DNA of 64,000 nt, taken from the NCBI GenBank assembly GCA_016931915.1, contig JAFGDU010000097.1, forward strand, positions 31,425 to 95,424. The letters are read 5' to 3'. This stretch comes from Actinomycetota bacterium (GTDB lineage: Bacteria; Actinomycetota; Geothermincolia; Geothermincolales; RBG-13-55-18). Both the position numbers and the translations under genes were made by a program. Positions 17,489 to 25,698 of this stretch are shown here, in pieces (positions within the stretch are counted from its first letter, which is position 1; every line of letters starts with the position of its first letter). The notes beneath the pieces were generated by a model, which was given only the letters and a program-made list of their open reading frames with translations, did no database searches and was not told where the DNA came from.

Positions 17489-18001
17489 ATGGGCGGTAAA
17501 GGATCGGGAAAGGCGGTGGCGGGTAAGGCATCCATCAGGGTACTGGTCGTCGATGACCATATCATCGTCCGGCAGGGTCTGAGGTTGATCATGGACGAGG
17601 AACCCGACATGGAGGTGGCGGGAGAGGCCAGCAGTGTGGAGGAGTTGATGAACAAGATACGGGAATCGGAATGGGACGTCGTTCTGCTGGATATAACCCT
17701 GCCCGACCGCAGCGGCCTGGAGGCGCTGGAGGATATCAGGGCTATTAAGCCGGGATTGCCGGTGCTCGTCCTGTCCATGCATCCCGAGGAACAGTACGCC
17801 AGTCAGGCGTTGAAGAAAGGCGCTTCAGGCTACTTGAGCAAGGAGAGTGCCGCTCAAGAGGTTGTAAAAGCGATAAGGCAAGTGGTCGACGGCGGCGTGT
17901 ATACGGGAAGAGACGAGAAGGACCGGCTTTCCGGGAAGGGCGCAGACGAAACAGGGCCTGCGGCGGTAAGACGCCGCAGGCCGGACACAAAGAGGCGCTG
18001 A
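17489..18001 (+). CDS. Response regulator receiver protein lacking a DNA-binding domain
   Basis: 170 aa. The receiver is intact: D22-D23, phospho-acceptor D68 in LLDITLPDRSG, and SMHPEEQYA and YLSKESA like the regulator at 16303, with which it is clearly homologous. Where that protein continues into a LuxR HTH, this one ends in a low-complexity basic tail (RRRRPDTKRR), encoded over a perfect 11-bp hairpin (17955-17982). It could be a phosphate sink or a regulator acting by protein contacts, or a truncated HTH regulator. ATG 17489 follows GGGAGGG at ~11 bp. The sigma-factor gene starts 66 bp downstream. Confidence 0.75.
   Translation: MGGKGSGKAVAGKASIRVLVVDDHIIVRQGLRLIMDEEPDMEVAGEASSVEELMNKIRESEWDVVLLDITLPDRSGLEALEDIRAIKPGLPVLVLSMHPEEQYASQALKKGASGYLSKESAAQEVVKAIRQVVDGGVYTGRDEKDRLSGKGADETGPAAVRRRRPDTKRR
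17955..17982 (+). other. Perfect 11-bp hairpin inside the receiver gene 3' end
   Basis: GGCCTGCGGCG (17955-17965), loop GTAAGA, CGCCGCAGGCC (17972-17982). No T-run follows. It lies inside the last codons of the receiver-only protein and just before the sigma-factor gene, so it may be an insertion remnant or an attenuating structure. Confidence 0.5.
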
Positions 18002-18067
18002 GGCTACCGTACTGGATTGCGGAGGATATGAAGGATTGGGCCTGAGGATCACGGAGGTAAAGGATAC

Positions 18068-18829
18068 ATGGAAAGAAAGGGTTTGAACACCACGGAGATC
18101 GATCTGCTGGAGCGCATCAAGGAGGAGGACGACCCCGATGCCAAGGAGCGTTTCTTTTCACGCTACCAGGACCTGCTGCACCGCTTCGCCCACAAGTATC
18201 ATTCCGATAGACTGCCCTACGAGGATGCCTACCAGCTGGCGGCGCTGGGCCTGATGAAGGCTTTGAGGAGGTTCGATCCCGAGCGGGGCGTTTCGTTCAT
18301 AACCTTTGCGTATCCGACCATGGAGGGAGAGCTCAAGAAGCACTACCGGGACCACCTGGAGATCATACGCCTGCCCCGGCCCCTGCGCGACCTGCGGCAC
18401 CGTATAAACGTGGAGACGCGCAATATCATAGAGGAGGAGGGCCGAGAGCCGGATATCAAGAGGCTCGCGAAGAGGCTTGAGGTGAGTGAGGAGAATATTA
18501 TAGAGGCCCTGGCGGCGCAGCAGTACACGTGCGTATTCTCGCTGGACAGCACCGGCGGGGAAGGTCAGGACGAGCCACCCCTCAGCTTCTTCATCGGCGC
18601 CTACGACCCGGCGTTCGAGGAAGTGGAAAAAGAGCTGGTCATCGAGAACGCCCTGGCAAGCCTGCCACCGCGCCACCGCGAGGTGATGGACCTACGCCTC
18701 AACAAGGGGTGGACACAGACCAAGATAGCCCGCGAACTCAAGATATCCCAGATGCACGTCTCCCGTCTCATCCGCGAGTCGGTTGGCATGCTGCAGGATA
18801 GATGTTGCCTGCAGGAGGAGCCGGCCTGA
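18068..18829 (+). CDS. RNA polymerase sigma factor, SigB/SigF/SigG-like (sigma-70 group 3)
   Basis: 253 aa. Region 2 is recognisable (DLLHRFAHKY, YEDAYQLAALGLMKALRRFDPERGVSFITFAYPTM), region 3 follows (RLPRPLRDLR, RLEVSEENI), and region 4 has an HTH (LPPRHREVMDLRLNKGWTQTKIARELKISQMHVSRL). The ISQMHVSR helix is typical of SigB/F/G family members, which serve general stress or developmental regulons. ATG 18068 is preceded by GGAGG and AAAGGA. It follows two response-regulator genes, suggesting that the kinase/regulators and this sigma factor belong to one control cascade. No anti-sigma factor gene is adjacent. Confidence 0.88.
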   Translation: MERKGLNTTEIDLLERIKEEDDPDAKERFFSRYQDLLHRFAHKYHSDRLPYEDAYQLAALGLMKALRRFDPERGVSFITFAYPTMEGELKKHYRDHLEIIRLPRPLRDLRHRINVETRNIIEEEGREPDIKRLAKRLEVSEENIIEALAAQQYTCVFSLDSTGGEGQDEPPLSFFIGAYDPAFEEVEKELVIENALASLPPRHREVMDLRLNKGWTQTKIARELKISQMHVSRLIRESVGMLQDRCCLQEEPA

Positions 18830-18839
18830 GCAGCTTCTT

Positions 18840-19934
18840 CTACTCGACCACCTCGTACATCTCGCCGGTTTCCTTATCTACGGCAAAGTAACCGTATGGG
18901 ATCTCGTTGTAGTCCTCGTCGATCTCGTACAGGTAGACGACGTAGCTGGTGTTCTCGTCGGTGACGTCGAAATACGCCCCGTCGGTCTCCATGTACCAGT
19001 CCCAGATATCCGAGTCCTCGAAGACCACGGTCAGGGCCTCGTCCTCGGAGTCGATGGGCAGCTCGACCCCCATGTCGTCATAGTACCCGTCGTCCAGTTC
19101 CGTATCCAGCTCATCGAGGTCCATATCATCGAGATCCAGATCCTCGTAGCCGCTGAAATCGAAGCCCATCTCGATGAGGAAGTCCTCCGACAGGTACCAT
19201 TTACCATCCACCTTGACCAGCTCGAAGGCATCCATATCCGCTTCGGCGGCTTCCTCCGTCACCCTTTCCCCGTCTTCGGTGTAGGACATGGTGCCTTCCT
19301 TGATGGTGACCTCGGCCGTGTCCCCATCGGTGTTGGTCTCCATCTTTGTGATGGTTATCTCCAGGTCCTCCGGGAACCAGGTGAAGAAGTAATCATCGAG
19401 CAGCGCGAGATACTCGTCGCCCAGGATGTCCTTGATCTCAGCTGCGAAGGACGGCTCCATGGTGCCGATGAGCATCTCGGCGTCCCGCCTCTCCAGGGCC
19501 TCGAAGAAGGCCTCCACGGTCTGCTCGGGGTTTGCACTGGCTCCGCCGCCCCCGCCGTTATCGTCGCCGGCAAACCACTTTGGACCCACAGCGAAACCTA
19601 GCAGTAGCACTACGACTACCCCTACAACCACCACGACTCCCAGGATGCCCAGGATCCAGGGCAGGGGGGATTTCTTCGCCGGTGGGCCATACTGGCCCGG
19701 CGGCATACCTGCGCCCGCGGGTGGCGCCGCCCCCGCTTGAGCTGGCGGCGGTGGCGGCCCGTCTACCGGAGGAGAGGGAGGTGGGGGCGGGGGAGGTGGG
19801 GGAGGTTGCGCCGCTGATGTGGCTTCGGCTGCCTGCTCCGCTCCTGCTGCAGCAGACGGCACTGCGGCCGCGCCGCAATATCCGCAGAATTCGCTGTCCG
19901 CCGGGATCTCTTTTCCGCATTGGGCGCAGTTCAT
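18840..19934 (-). CDS. Zinc-ribbon, proline-rich, single-span membrane protein
   Basis: 364 aa from the second ATG (19934), chosen because AAAGGAG lies 7 bp upstream; the ATG at 19940 overlaps it. N-terminal zinc ribbon (CAQCG near the start, FCGYCG) is followed by a long Pro/Ala-rich linker with an uninterrupted run of prolines, one hydrophobic span (LPWILGILGVVVVVGVVVVLLLGF) and a ~220-aa exported domain. That domain is strongly acidic, with a D/E/Y-rich stretch and DUF4878-like 'ANPEQTVEAFFEALERRD' onset. This organisation is common in Actinobacteria and Firmicutes. The role is unknown; binding of cations or cell-wall ligands is possible. It is convergent with the sigma factor, 10 bp away. 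Confidence 0.7.
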   Translation of the reverse strand: MNCAQCGKEIPADSEFCGYCGAAAVPSAAAGAEQAAEATSAAQPPPPPPPPPPSPPVDGPPPPPAQAGAAPPAGAGMPPGQYGPPAKKSPLPWILGILGVVVVVGVVVVLLLGFAVGPKWFAGDDNGGGGGASANPEQTVEAFFEALERRDAEMLIGTMEPSFAAEIKDILGDEYLALLDDYFFTWFPEDLEITITKMETNTDGDTAEVTIKEGTMSYTEDGERVTEEAAEADMDAFELVKVDGKWYLSEDFLIEMGFDFSGYEDLDLDDMDLDELDTELDDGYYDDMGVELPIDSEDEALTVVFEDSDIWDWYMETDGAYFDVTDENTSYVVYLYEIDEDYNEIPYGYFAVDKETGEMYEVVE

Positions 19935-20158
19935 ATACATACTCCTTTACTCGATGTTCAACCGGCTCAACCCATTACGGCCGGTCTTGATGCGCTCCTC
20001 TATATTATACCTGCCGGGTGAGTCGCCCTCCCTGACCGGCAGCTACCCTTAGAGTATTTCGTCACGCGAGGTCTATGCACCTGTACGGCGGGGAACAATA
20101 CTTGTAGTGGAGTGAAGATTGACGGGGAACCATGTGAGCGGATGAAAGGGGGCACACC

Positions 20159-21589
20159 ATGGGGATCGCGGAGGACACGGCCTGGCTCGATGCAACAGCC
20201 CTGGCGGAGCTGGTGAGAAACAAGGAAGTGAACCCTGCCGAGCTGGTTGAAGGAGCTATTGCACGTATAGAAAGGTTGAACCCCGAATTGAACGCGTTGA
20301 TAACGCCCATGTACGACCTGGCCCGCGAGGCGGCAGCAGGCGAGCTGCCCCAGGGGCCTTTTACGGGGGTGCCCTTTCTTCTCAAGGACCTGATGGCTGC
20401 ATACAACGGCGTGCGCATGGCCTGGGGTTCAGCCTTCACCCGGGATTACTTTCCCGATTACGACAGCGAACTGGTCGTGCGTTTGAAAAGGGCGGGGCTG
20501 GTGGTACTGGGTAAGACGAACACTCCGGAATTCGGCATCCTTCCCACCACTGAGCCCCATCTTTTCGGACCTACACGCAATCCCTGGGATAGCGAAAGGA
20601 CAACCGGCGGGTCCAGCGGAGGATCTGCGGCTGCGGTAGCCTCAGGGATGGTGCCGATGGCACATGCCAACGATGGTGGAGGTTCCATACGTATCCCCTC
20701 CTCCTGCTGCGGCCTCTTCGGCCTCAAGCCGACCAGAGCCCGCAACCCCCTGGGGCCGAGCATAGGCGATGCCATAAGCGGCCTCGTCGCCGAGCATGCC
20801 GTCACTCGCACGGTGCGCGACAGCGCCGCCCTCCTGGACGCTACTTCCGGCCCTGACCTCGGCGACCCATACTGGGCGCCGCCTCCCGCACGTCCCTTCC
20901 TCGCGGAGGTAGGCGCCGATCCCGGCAAGCTGCGTATCGCCTATACATCCGAGGCGCAGGGAGCTGTGGCACATGAGGACTGTGCGAAGGCGGTGGAAGA
21001 TGCAGCCGGGCTTTGCGCCGGGTTGGGCCACGAGGTCGAGGAGAAGATGCTGGATGTGGATGTCGAGGCACTGACGCCGATGTTCATGACCCTGTGGTCT
21101 GTAGCCCAGACCTGGACCGCTGATGGTATGGCGCTTGCCACCGGAAAAACGCTCACACCCGATGAGTTCGAGCCGCTTACCTGGGCTCTCATAGAGATGG
21201 GCAGGGGATTCAGCGCCTCGGATTATCTCATGGCGGTGACCGGCCTGCAGGGGATGACCCGCGATGTAGCCCGCCAGATGGCCGCATACGATCTCTGGCT
21301 CACGCCTACCCTCGCCGAACCCCCCGTACCCCTGGGAACCTTCGAGTCGCCGCCGGACAACCCCCTTTACGGCATCATACGCGCAGCGGGGTTCGTGCCC
21401 TTCACGCCGATATGCAATATCACGGGGCTCCCGGCCATGAACGTACCTTTGTGTTGGAACGCGGAAGGGCTTCCCATAGGGGCGCATTTCATAGCCAGGT
21501 TCGGCGATGAAGCGACGCTCTTCCGCCTCGCGGCGCAACTGGAGGAGGCGCGTCCCTGGTCGGACCGCCGTCCACCGCTCAGTGCCTGA
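20159..21589 (+). CDS. Amidase (amidase-signature family)
   Basis: 476 aa. It hydrolyses a carboxamide with a Ser-cisSer-Lys triad: K76 in LLKDL and the Gly/Ser signature [16 protein letters not shown] (~residues 143-160), followed by [22 protein letters not shown]. The usual position of the residue before the second glycine run is intact. ATG 20159 has SD AAAGGGGG. It is a stand-alone gene with no gatB/gatC neighbours, so it is more likely a catabolic or detoxifying amidase than GatA. Substrate unknown. Confidence 0.87.
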   Translation: MGIAEDTAWLDATALAELVRNKEVNPAELVEGAIARIERLNPELNALITPMYDLAREAAAGELPQGPFTGVPFLLKDLMAAYNGVRMAWGSAFTRDYFPDYDSELVVRLKRAGLVVLGKTNTPEFGILPTTEPHLFGPTRNPWDSERTTGGSSGGSAAAVASGMVPMAHANDGGGSIRIPSSCCGLFGLKPTRARNPLGPSIGDAISGLVAEHAVTRTVRDSAALLDATSGPDLGDPYWAPPPARPFLAEVGADPGKLRIAYTSEAQGAVAHEDCAKAVEDAAGLCAGLGHEVEEKMLDVDVEALTPMFMTLWSVAQTWTADGMALATGKTLTPDEFEPLTWALIEMGRGFSASDYLMAVTGLQGMTRDVARQMAAYDLWLTPTLAEPPVPLGTFESPPDNPLYGIIRAAGFVPFTPICNITGLPAMNVPLCWNAEGLPIGAHFIARFGDEATLFRLAAQLEEARPWSDRRPPLSA

Positions 21590-21599
21590 AGCGCAGCGA

Positions 21600-22031
21600 T
21601 CAAGGTTGCTGGCGGTCCCCGACATAGGAGTATTCGAGCCTTTCCGGTACGCCGGCCGGATAGAGGAAGAACCCGTTGCGGTCCTGCGAGAAGGCGATAG
21701 TGAAGGGCTCGGTGGTATCCCCCTGGCCGATATACCTTAGTTTCAGCTCGAACCCCCCCAGGTCCTCCTCCACCACTTCGTACCGGAGGGCGATGGATTC
21801 GCCGCTCTCCTTAGGAAGGTAGGTGGCGGTATCCGGGCTGAAGAAAATATATGCCGCGCCGGCCGTGAGGGGTTCCCACTGTCCCAGCAGGGCGGTATGC
21901 GGTGTCGATAGGTCCCGTATGCTACTCTCCCCACACCCGTATACCAACGTTCCTGTGCAGAGGGCGATGATGAAGGTGACGGCGCAAGCCCGCAGGTAAT
22001 CCGGTCGCCTGTGGGGCTTGGCAAAATCCAT
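21600..22031 (-). CDS. Small putative lipoprotein
   Basis: 143 aa. N-terminal basic stretch, hydrophobic segment (ACAVTFIIALCTGTLVYGC) ending in a plausible lipobox cysteine (VYGC), and a short extracytoplasmic domain with beta-rich sequence (LLGQWEPLTAGAAYIFFSPD), reminiscent of small ligand-binding lipocalin-like or META-type folds. SD AGGAG lies upstream of ATG 22031. It is convergent with the amidase gene. No family recognised. Confidence 0.6.
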   Translation of the reverse strand: MDFAKPHRRPDYLRACAVTFIIALCTGTLVYGCGESSIRDLSTPHTALLGQWEPLTAGAAYIFFSPDTATYLPKESGESIALRYEVVEEDLGGFELKLRYIGQGDTTEPFTIAFSQDRNGFFLYPAGVPERLEYSYVGDRQQP

Positions 22032-22086
22032 CGCTCGCCTACTCCTGAATCAGTCTGAACACATTCTGTGCGCCTACGATACTCAC

Positions 22087-22098
22087 ACTTTTAAAAGT
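22087..22098. promoter_or_regulatory. 12-bp perfect palindrome between divergent genes
   Basis: ACTTTTAAAAGT is self-complementary. Flanking bases ACACTTTTAAAA (22085) are repeated inverted as TTTTAAAGTGT at 22151. It lies between the lipoprotein gene (minus) and the gene at 22258 (plus), a likely regulator site. Confidence 0.35.
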
Positions 22099-22176
22099 AT
22101 ACCTGTAAATCGAAAAGGCCGGCGCGTCGATACACAACTGTACACCGATGTTTTAAAGTGTACGTAGTGGCTTATA

Positions 22177-22205
22177 TTGAAATGGGGGATTTCGGCGGAT
22201 AGAAA
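22177..22205 (+). promoter_or_regulatory. Candidate sigma-70 promoter for the 22258 gene
   Basis: TTGAAA (22177-22182), 17-bp spacer, TAGAAA (22200-22205), about 50 bp before ATG 22258. Confidence 0.35.
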
Positions 22206-22257
22206 GGACAATAACTAGAACGCGTCCTTTACTGAGGGTCGATGCAGGAGGAGAAAG

Positions 22258-23310
22258 ATGTATTGCAGCGAGTGTGGTATGCCGAGGGGTGTGGGCAAGG
22301 CGAATACCTGGAAGTCCAGCGGGGTTATCGTGAGCAATTACGAGACCGATCTCAGGGGGATCTTTTACGATACCAGGGAACTCGAGAACCTCTTCACTTC
22401 GCTTTCGACACAGATGGATTATGATGTGACCCGCCTGGTGATCGAGGGCAAACGCAAGGATTCCAAGCACTATACCCGAGGCCTGCTCAAGAGCATAAAG
22501 GAGTCGGGTGCAGAGCTGCCGGGGCCGGAGGAGTTCTTCCGCATCATGGCGGCTAATTACCCCGTCCCCGGGTTCGGCAAGGTCACCATCCTCTCTTATA
22601 GCGATAACGAGGGCATCGTCCTGGAGATGGAGGACACCTACCATGCGGCCATGGCCCAGGGACAGGCCGCGGGGGTGTTCGAGGCCGTTTTGGACCGCAG
22701 GGGATACGTCTCCTGGGAAGGGGACGAACGGAGCGGCCGCGTTACCATAACGGTGATGGAGGACGATCCGGAACTGGAGAAGCGCATCGAGTCGGAGGTG
22801 GAGTACTCGGTATCACTGTCCGAGAGCGGAGACAGGGAATACGAGCTCTGCTCGCGCTGTTCCGCACCGATGGAGCTCTCGCGCGAGTTCGATTGGGACG
22901 TGGACAAGGCCACGATAAACGAACGCCGCTCCGGCAGGAGGTTCATCTTCGACAATACCAGGGGCATGACGGCGGTGATGCAGGTACTGGTGGAGGAACT
23001 GGGAGAGGATGTAGAACAACTGCTGCTGGAGATATCCCGTGCTCATGCACGCGATTACTACGATCTTCTGCAGCCCGGCCTCGATGCAAAGAGCGAGTTC
23101 TCCCGGCTTTCACTATGGGGTTGGGGCCTCCCCTGGAAACTGCGCAGCAGCAACGGTGGCCTCGAGCTCCAGGTGATAAACCCCTTTTACGAGCCGGTCA
23201 TGACGGGCAGGGTGTGGGGACTGCTCGAGGCGGTAGACGGCAGGAAGCTTGAGCTTCGCGGGCGCGACCTGAAGGATAATATCGCTTACCTGGAGCTGGC
23301 AGCGGCTTGA
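22258..23310 (+). CDS. Two-zinc-knuckle hypothetical protein, paralogue of 37371
   Basis: 350 aa. It opens with CSECGMP (C3, C6), then a ~150-aa domain, a second knuckle CSRCSAP near residue 200, and a second domain. The C-terminal part (LSLWGWGLPWKLRSSNGGLELQVINPFYEPVMTGRVWGLLEA) has the look of a V4R/4-vinyl-reductase-like small-molecule-binding fold, but this is only an impression. SD AGGAGG is 6 bp from ATG 22258. The protein at 37371 shares the opening layout (CxxCGxP, TW, RELENLF/TENLDPLF). No catalytic motif seen. Possibly a ligand or metal sensor. Confidence 0.65.
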   Translation: MYCSECGMPRGVGKANTWKSSGVIVSNYETDLRGIFYDTRELENLFTSLSTQMDYDVTRLVIEGKRKDSKHYTRGLLKSIKESGAELPGPEEFFRIMAANYPVPGFGKVTILSYSDNEGIVLEMEDTYHAAMAQGQAAGVFEAVLDRRGYVSWEGDERSGRVTITVMEDDPELEKRIESEVEYSVSLSESGDREYELCSRCSAPMELSREFDWDVDKATINERRSGRRFIFDNTRGMTAVMQVLVEELGEDVEQLLLEISRAHARDYYDLLQPGLDAKSEFSRLSLWGWGLPWKLRSSNGGLELQVINPFYEPVMTGRVWGLLEAVDGRKLELRGRDLKDNIAYLELAAA

Positions 23311-23343
23311 GCCCGGAAGCTGGCGCATGCCTTACCTGCCGGG

Positions 23344-25566
23344 TCAGGATATCTTGAAGTGAGCCACCATCTCCTCCAGGCTCTTCGCTATCTCCGACAG
23401 GCGCTCGGCCGTAGTGGTCAGCTCCGAGGTGGCGGCGGTCTGTTCCTCTGATGAGGCACCTATCTCTTCGTAGGCACCCGCGGTGTTCTCCACCTGTTCT
23501 TTCATGGAGGTGAGGGACTGGGACAACCTCTCGCTCTCGTCCAGCTCGAGCGAGGAGGCCTCGGCGATAGACTCCGCCATCCTGGCCATCTGGTTGACGA
23601 TATCGGAGATCGACAGGAGCGAGCTGTCGGTACGCTCCACCGTCTCCATGCCTACGTACATGCCCATGGTGCCCTTTTCCATCAGGTTCTTGGCCGTCTC
23701 CACGTCCTGCTGGATTATCCTCACCAGGTCGTGTATGCGGTGTGCCGAACCAGAGGCTTCCTCGGCCAGTTTCTTGACCTCGTCCGCCACTACCGCGAAC
23801 CCCTTGCCGAACTCGGGCACCCGCGCCGCCTCGATGGCGGCGTTGAGGGCGAGGAGGTTGGTCTGGTCCGCGATGCGGGTGATGATATCGACGATGGTGC
23901 TGATCTTCTGCGAGCTCTCGCCCAGCGAAAGGATGGCATCCATGGTCTCATCCAGGATATCCTTGAATTCCGCTATCTTCTCCACCGCGTCGTGGGCGTG
24001 CTCCCTGCCCTCCATTACCACCTTTTCCGCGTCCTGGCTGATCTCGAAACTCTGGCTGGCCTTGGCGTGCGCGGTGGAGATGGTATCAGCCACGCTGCCC
24101 ATGATTTCCTCGACGCTCCTTATCTGGTCCACCTCGTGCACGATCTGCTCCGAGAGGTCCTGGACCAGTGCGTTCAGCTCCTCTATGGCGGCCATTATCT
24201 GCTCAGAGACGGCCACGATGCTGACCGCTCCCTCGCTGACCTCTCCCGAGGTATCGCGCAGCTCGCCGCTGATCTTACGCAGGGACCGGAGCATATCGGA
24301 ATATGAGCCGGATAGTTCGCCCATGTCGTCAAGGGAGTCCACCGGCACGTCCACCGCCAGATCCCCCGTGCCCACGATGCGGCAGGTCTTGACCAGGCGC
24401 TTGATCGGGTCGGAGATATTATGGGTCATGAGCAGGGTGAGGAAGGCCGCAACCCCGATCCCCACGAGGAGCAGGAGCAGCATGGTTGGGCTCAAGCGCC
24501 ACAGGGTATGGAAGGCGGTGTCAGACAGGGACACCCTGCGCACCGTCCAGCCCTGGTTGAGATGCAGGGTGGCGCTGGAGACCAGGTACTCGCGGTTTCC
24601 CGCCTGCTCGAAACGGCTGATCACATCGGAGCTCTCTTCCCGTAGTGGTGCGGTCAGCTCCTCCCAGACCTCATCGCCGATCCCACCCCGGAAGAACTCG
24701 AAGGCCGCATTACCCCTGTCGTCGTACACGGCCACCCTCTCGTCTTCGCCGAGAGACAGCCCCTCCGCCTCCTCCTCCAGTTCCCGCCGCGGCGCATCTT
24801 CCGCGATAAGGTTGTCCAACTGCACCGCCAGCAGGCGGACGTTGTCGCTGCCCCTGTCCTCTATCTCCTGCTTGAGCATATCGCTGGAGATATAGGAGGA
24901 TGCTATCCAGGTGATGCCCAGGGCGAGAACCAGTATGGTGAGGGAGAACATGGCCAATCGCCTTCCGATGCCCGCCGCGGTGTAATAGCCGAAACCCTGG
25001 CAGTCTACCAGGAACATCTGGAGCACTGGACGCATCTCCCGGTGGGATATGAACAGGGTCACGAAAAAGTCAGTCAGCGCCAGCAGCACTCCCAGGGATA
25101 TATAGGAGACGGACGTGTAGGGCGTGAAGTCGGCATATCTCCCGAAGAGCAGGACGCTCAACGCTATGCTCAGGAATATCCCCAGTCCCACGAAGAGGGC
25201 GTGCTCGGAGCTGGACGTGTCTATCTCCTTCTGCAGGCGTAAGGCCAGGGCGCGGTCCGCCTGGGAAGCGGTGTCCCTTTCCTTCTCGTACCAGCCGGAC
25301 AGTAGCCTTACCAGGTGACGCTGCCTGGCCATGTACACGAGGGCGAAGGTGATGATGAGAGGGACCACGACGGCGGCAAGGGCGAGGAGGAAGACCAGGT
25401 ACTGGCTGGAGGAAAACCTGAAGATGGTCAGGGAGAAGAGGGCGAGGATGACGATGGGAATGGTTATCGCCGAGAGGGAGGCTTTGAACAACAACCTCCT
25501 CGAAGACGAGTAAACGGCAGCCTCTATTTCCCTGGCGCTTGCTTCCAACGCGTACTCCCAAGTCAA
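23344..25566 (-). CDS. Methyl-accepting chemotaxis protein with multi-span N-terminus
   Basis: 740 aa. Unlike typical two-span chemoreceptors, the first ~230 residues contain about five hydrophobic spans; an extracytoplasmic sensor (~230-350), a further span ([19 protein letters not shown]), HAMP ([21 protein letters not shown]) and a long MCP signalling coiled coil follow. The hairpin tip reads [34 protein letters not shown]. The start is uncertain: 25566 is a TTG without an SD, and no ATG lies before residue ~80. It is divergent from the glycyl radical enzyme gene. No che genes are in the window, so it must signal to a remote array or a kinase pathway. Confidence 0.8.
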   Translation of the reverse strand: MTWEYALEASAREIEAAVYSSSRRLLFKASLSAITIPIVILALFSLTIFRFSSSQYLVFLLALAAVVVPLIITFALVYMARQRHLVRLLSGWYEKERDTASQADRALALRLQKEIDTSSSEHALFVGLGIFLSIALSVLLFGRYADFTPYTSVSYISLGVLLALTDFFVTLFISHREMRPVLQMFLVDCQGFGYYTAAGIGRRLAMFSLTILVLALGITWIASSYISSDMLKQEIEDRGSDNVRLLAVQLDNLIAEDAPRRELEEEAEGLSLGEDERVAVYDDRGNAAFEFFRGGIGDEVWEELTAPLREESSDVISRFEQAGNREYLVSSATLHLNQGWTVRRVSLSDTAFHTLWRLSPTMLLLLLVGIGVAAFLTLLMTHNISDPIKRLVKTCRIVGTGDLAVDVPVDSLDDMGELSGSYSDMLRSLRKISGELRDTSGEVSEGAVSIVAVSEQIMAAIEELNALVQDLSEQIVHEVDQIRSVEEIMGSVADTISTAHAKASQSFEISQDAEKVVMEGREHAHDAVEKIAEFKDILDETMDAILSLGESSQKISTIVDIITRIADQTNLLALNAAIEAARVPEFGKGFAVVADEVKKLAEEASGSAHRIHDLVRIIQQDVETAKNLMEKGTMGMYVGMETVERTDSSLLSISDIVNQMARMAESIAEASSLELDESERLSQSLTSMKEQVENTAGAYEEIGASSEEQTAATSELTTTAERLSEIAKSLEEMVAHFKIS

Positions 25567-25680
25567 TGCCTAGACTTCATCGCTATGTCTAATCGACCTC
25601 ACTCTATATATGCTTGATATGTTCGCGGACCTGTGAAAACGAGCGCGTGTATGCATATCAGGCTTGATTTGAAGCGGCTC

Positions 25681-25689
25681 TGTTATAAT
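25681..25689 (+). promoter_or_regulatory. Extended -10 promoter just upstream of the glycyl radical enzyme gene
   Basis: TG-T-TATAAT (TG 25681-25682, TATAAT 25684-25689), the extended -10 form, ending 9 bp before ATG 25699. The transcript would be nearly leaderless. No good -35 at 17 bp. Confidence 0.45.
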
Positions 25690-25698
25690 CAGAGCGAA

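Noticed and set aside
25633..25698. Earlier start for the glycyl radical enzyme
   Set aside because: It would translate across the TG-T-TATAAT promoter, and the added residues match no domain.
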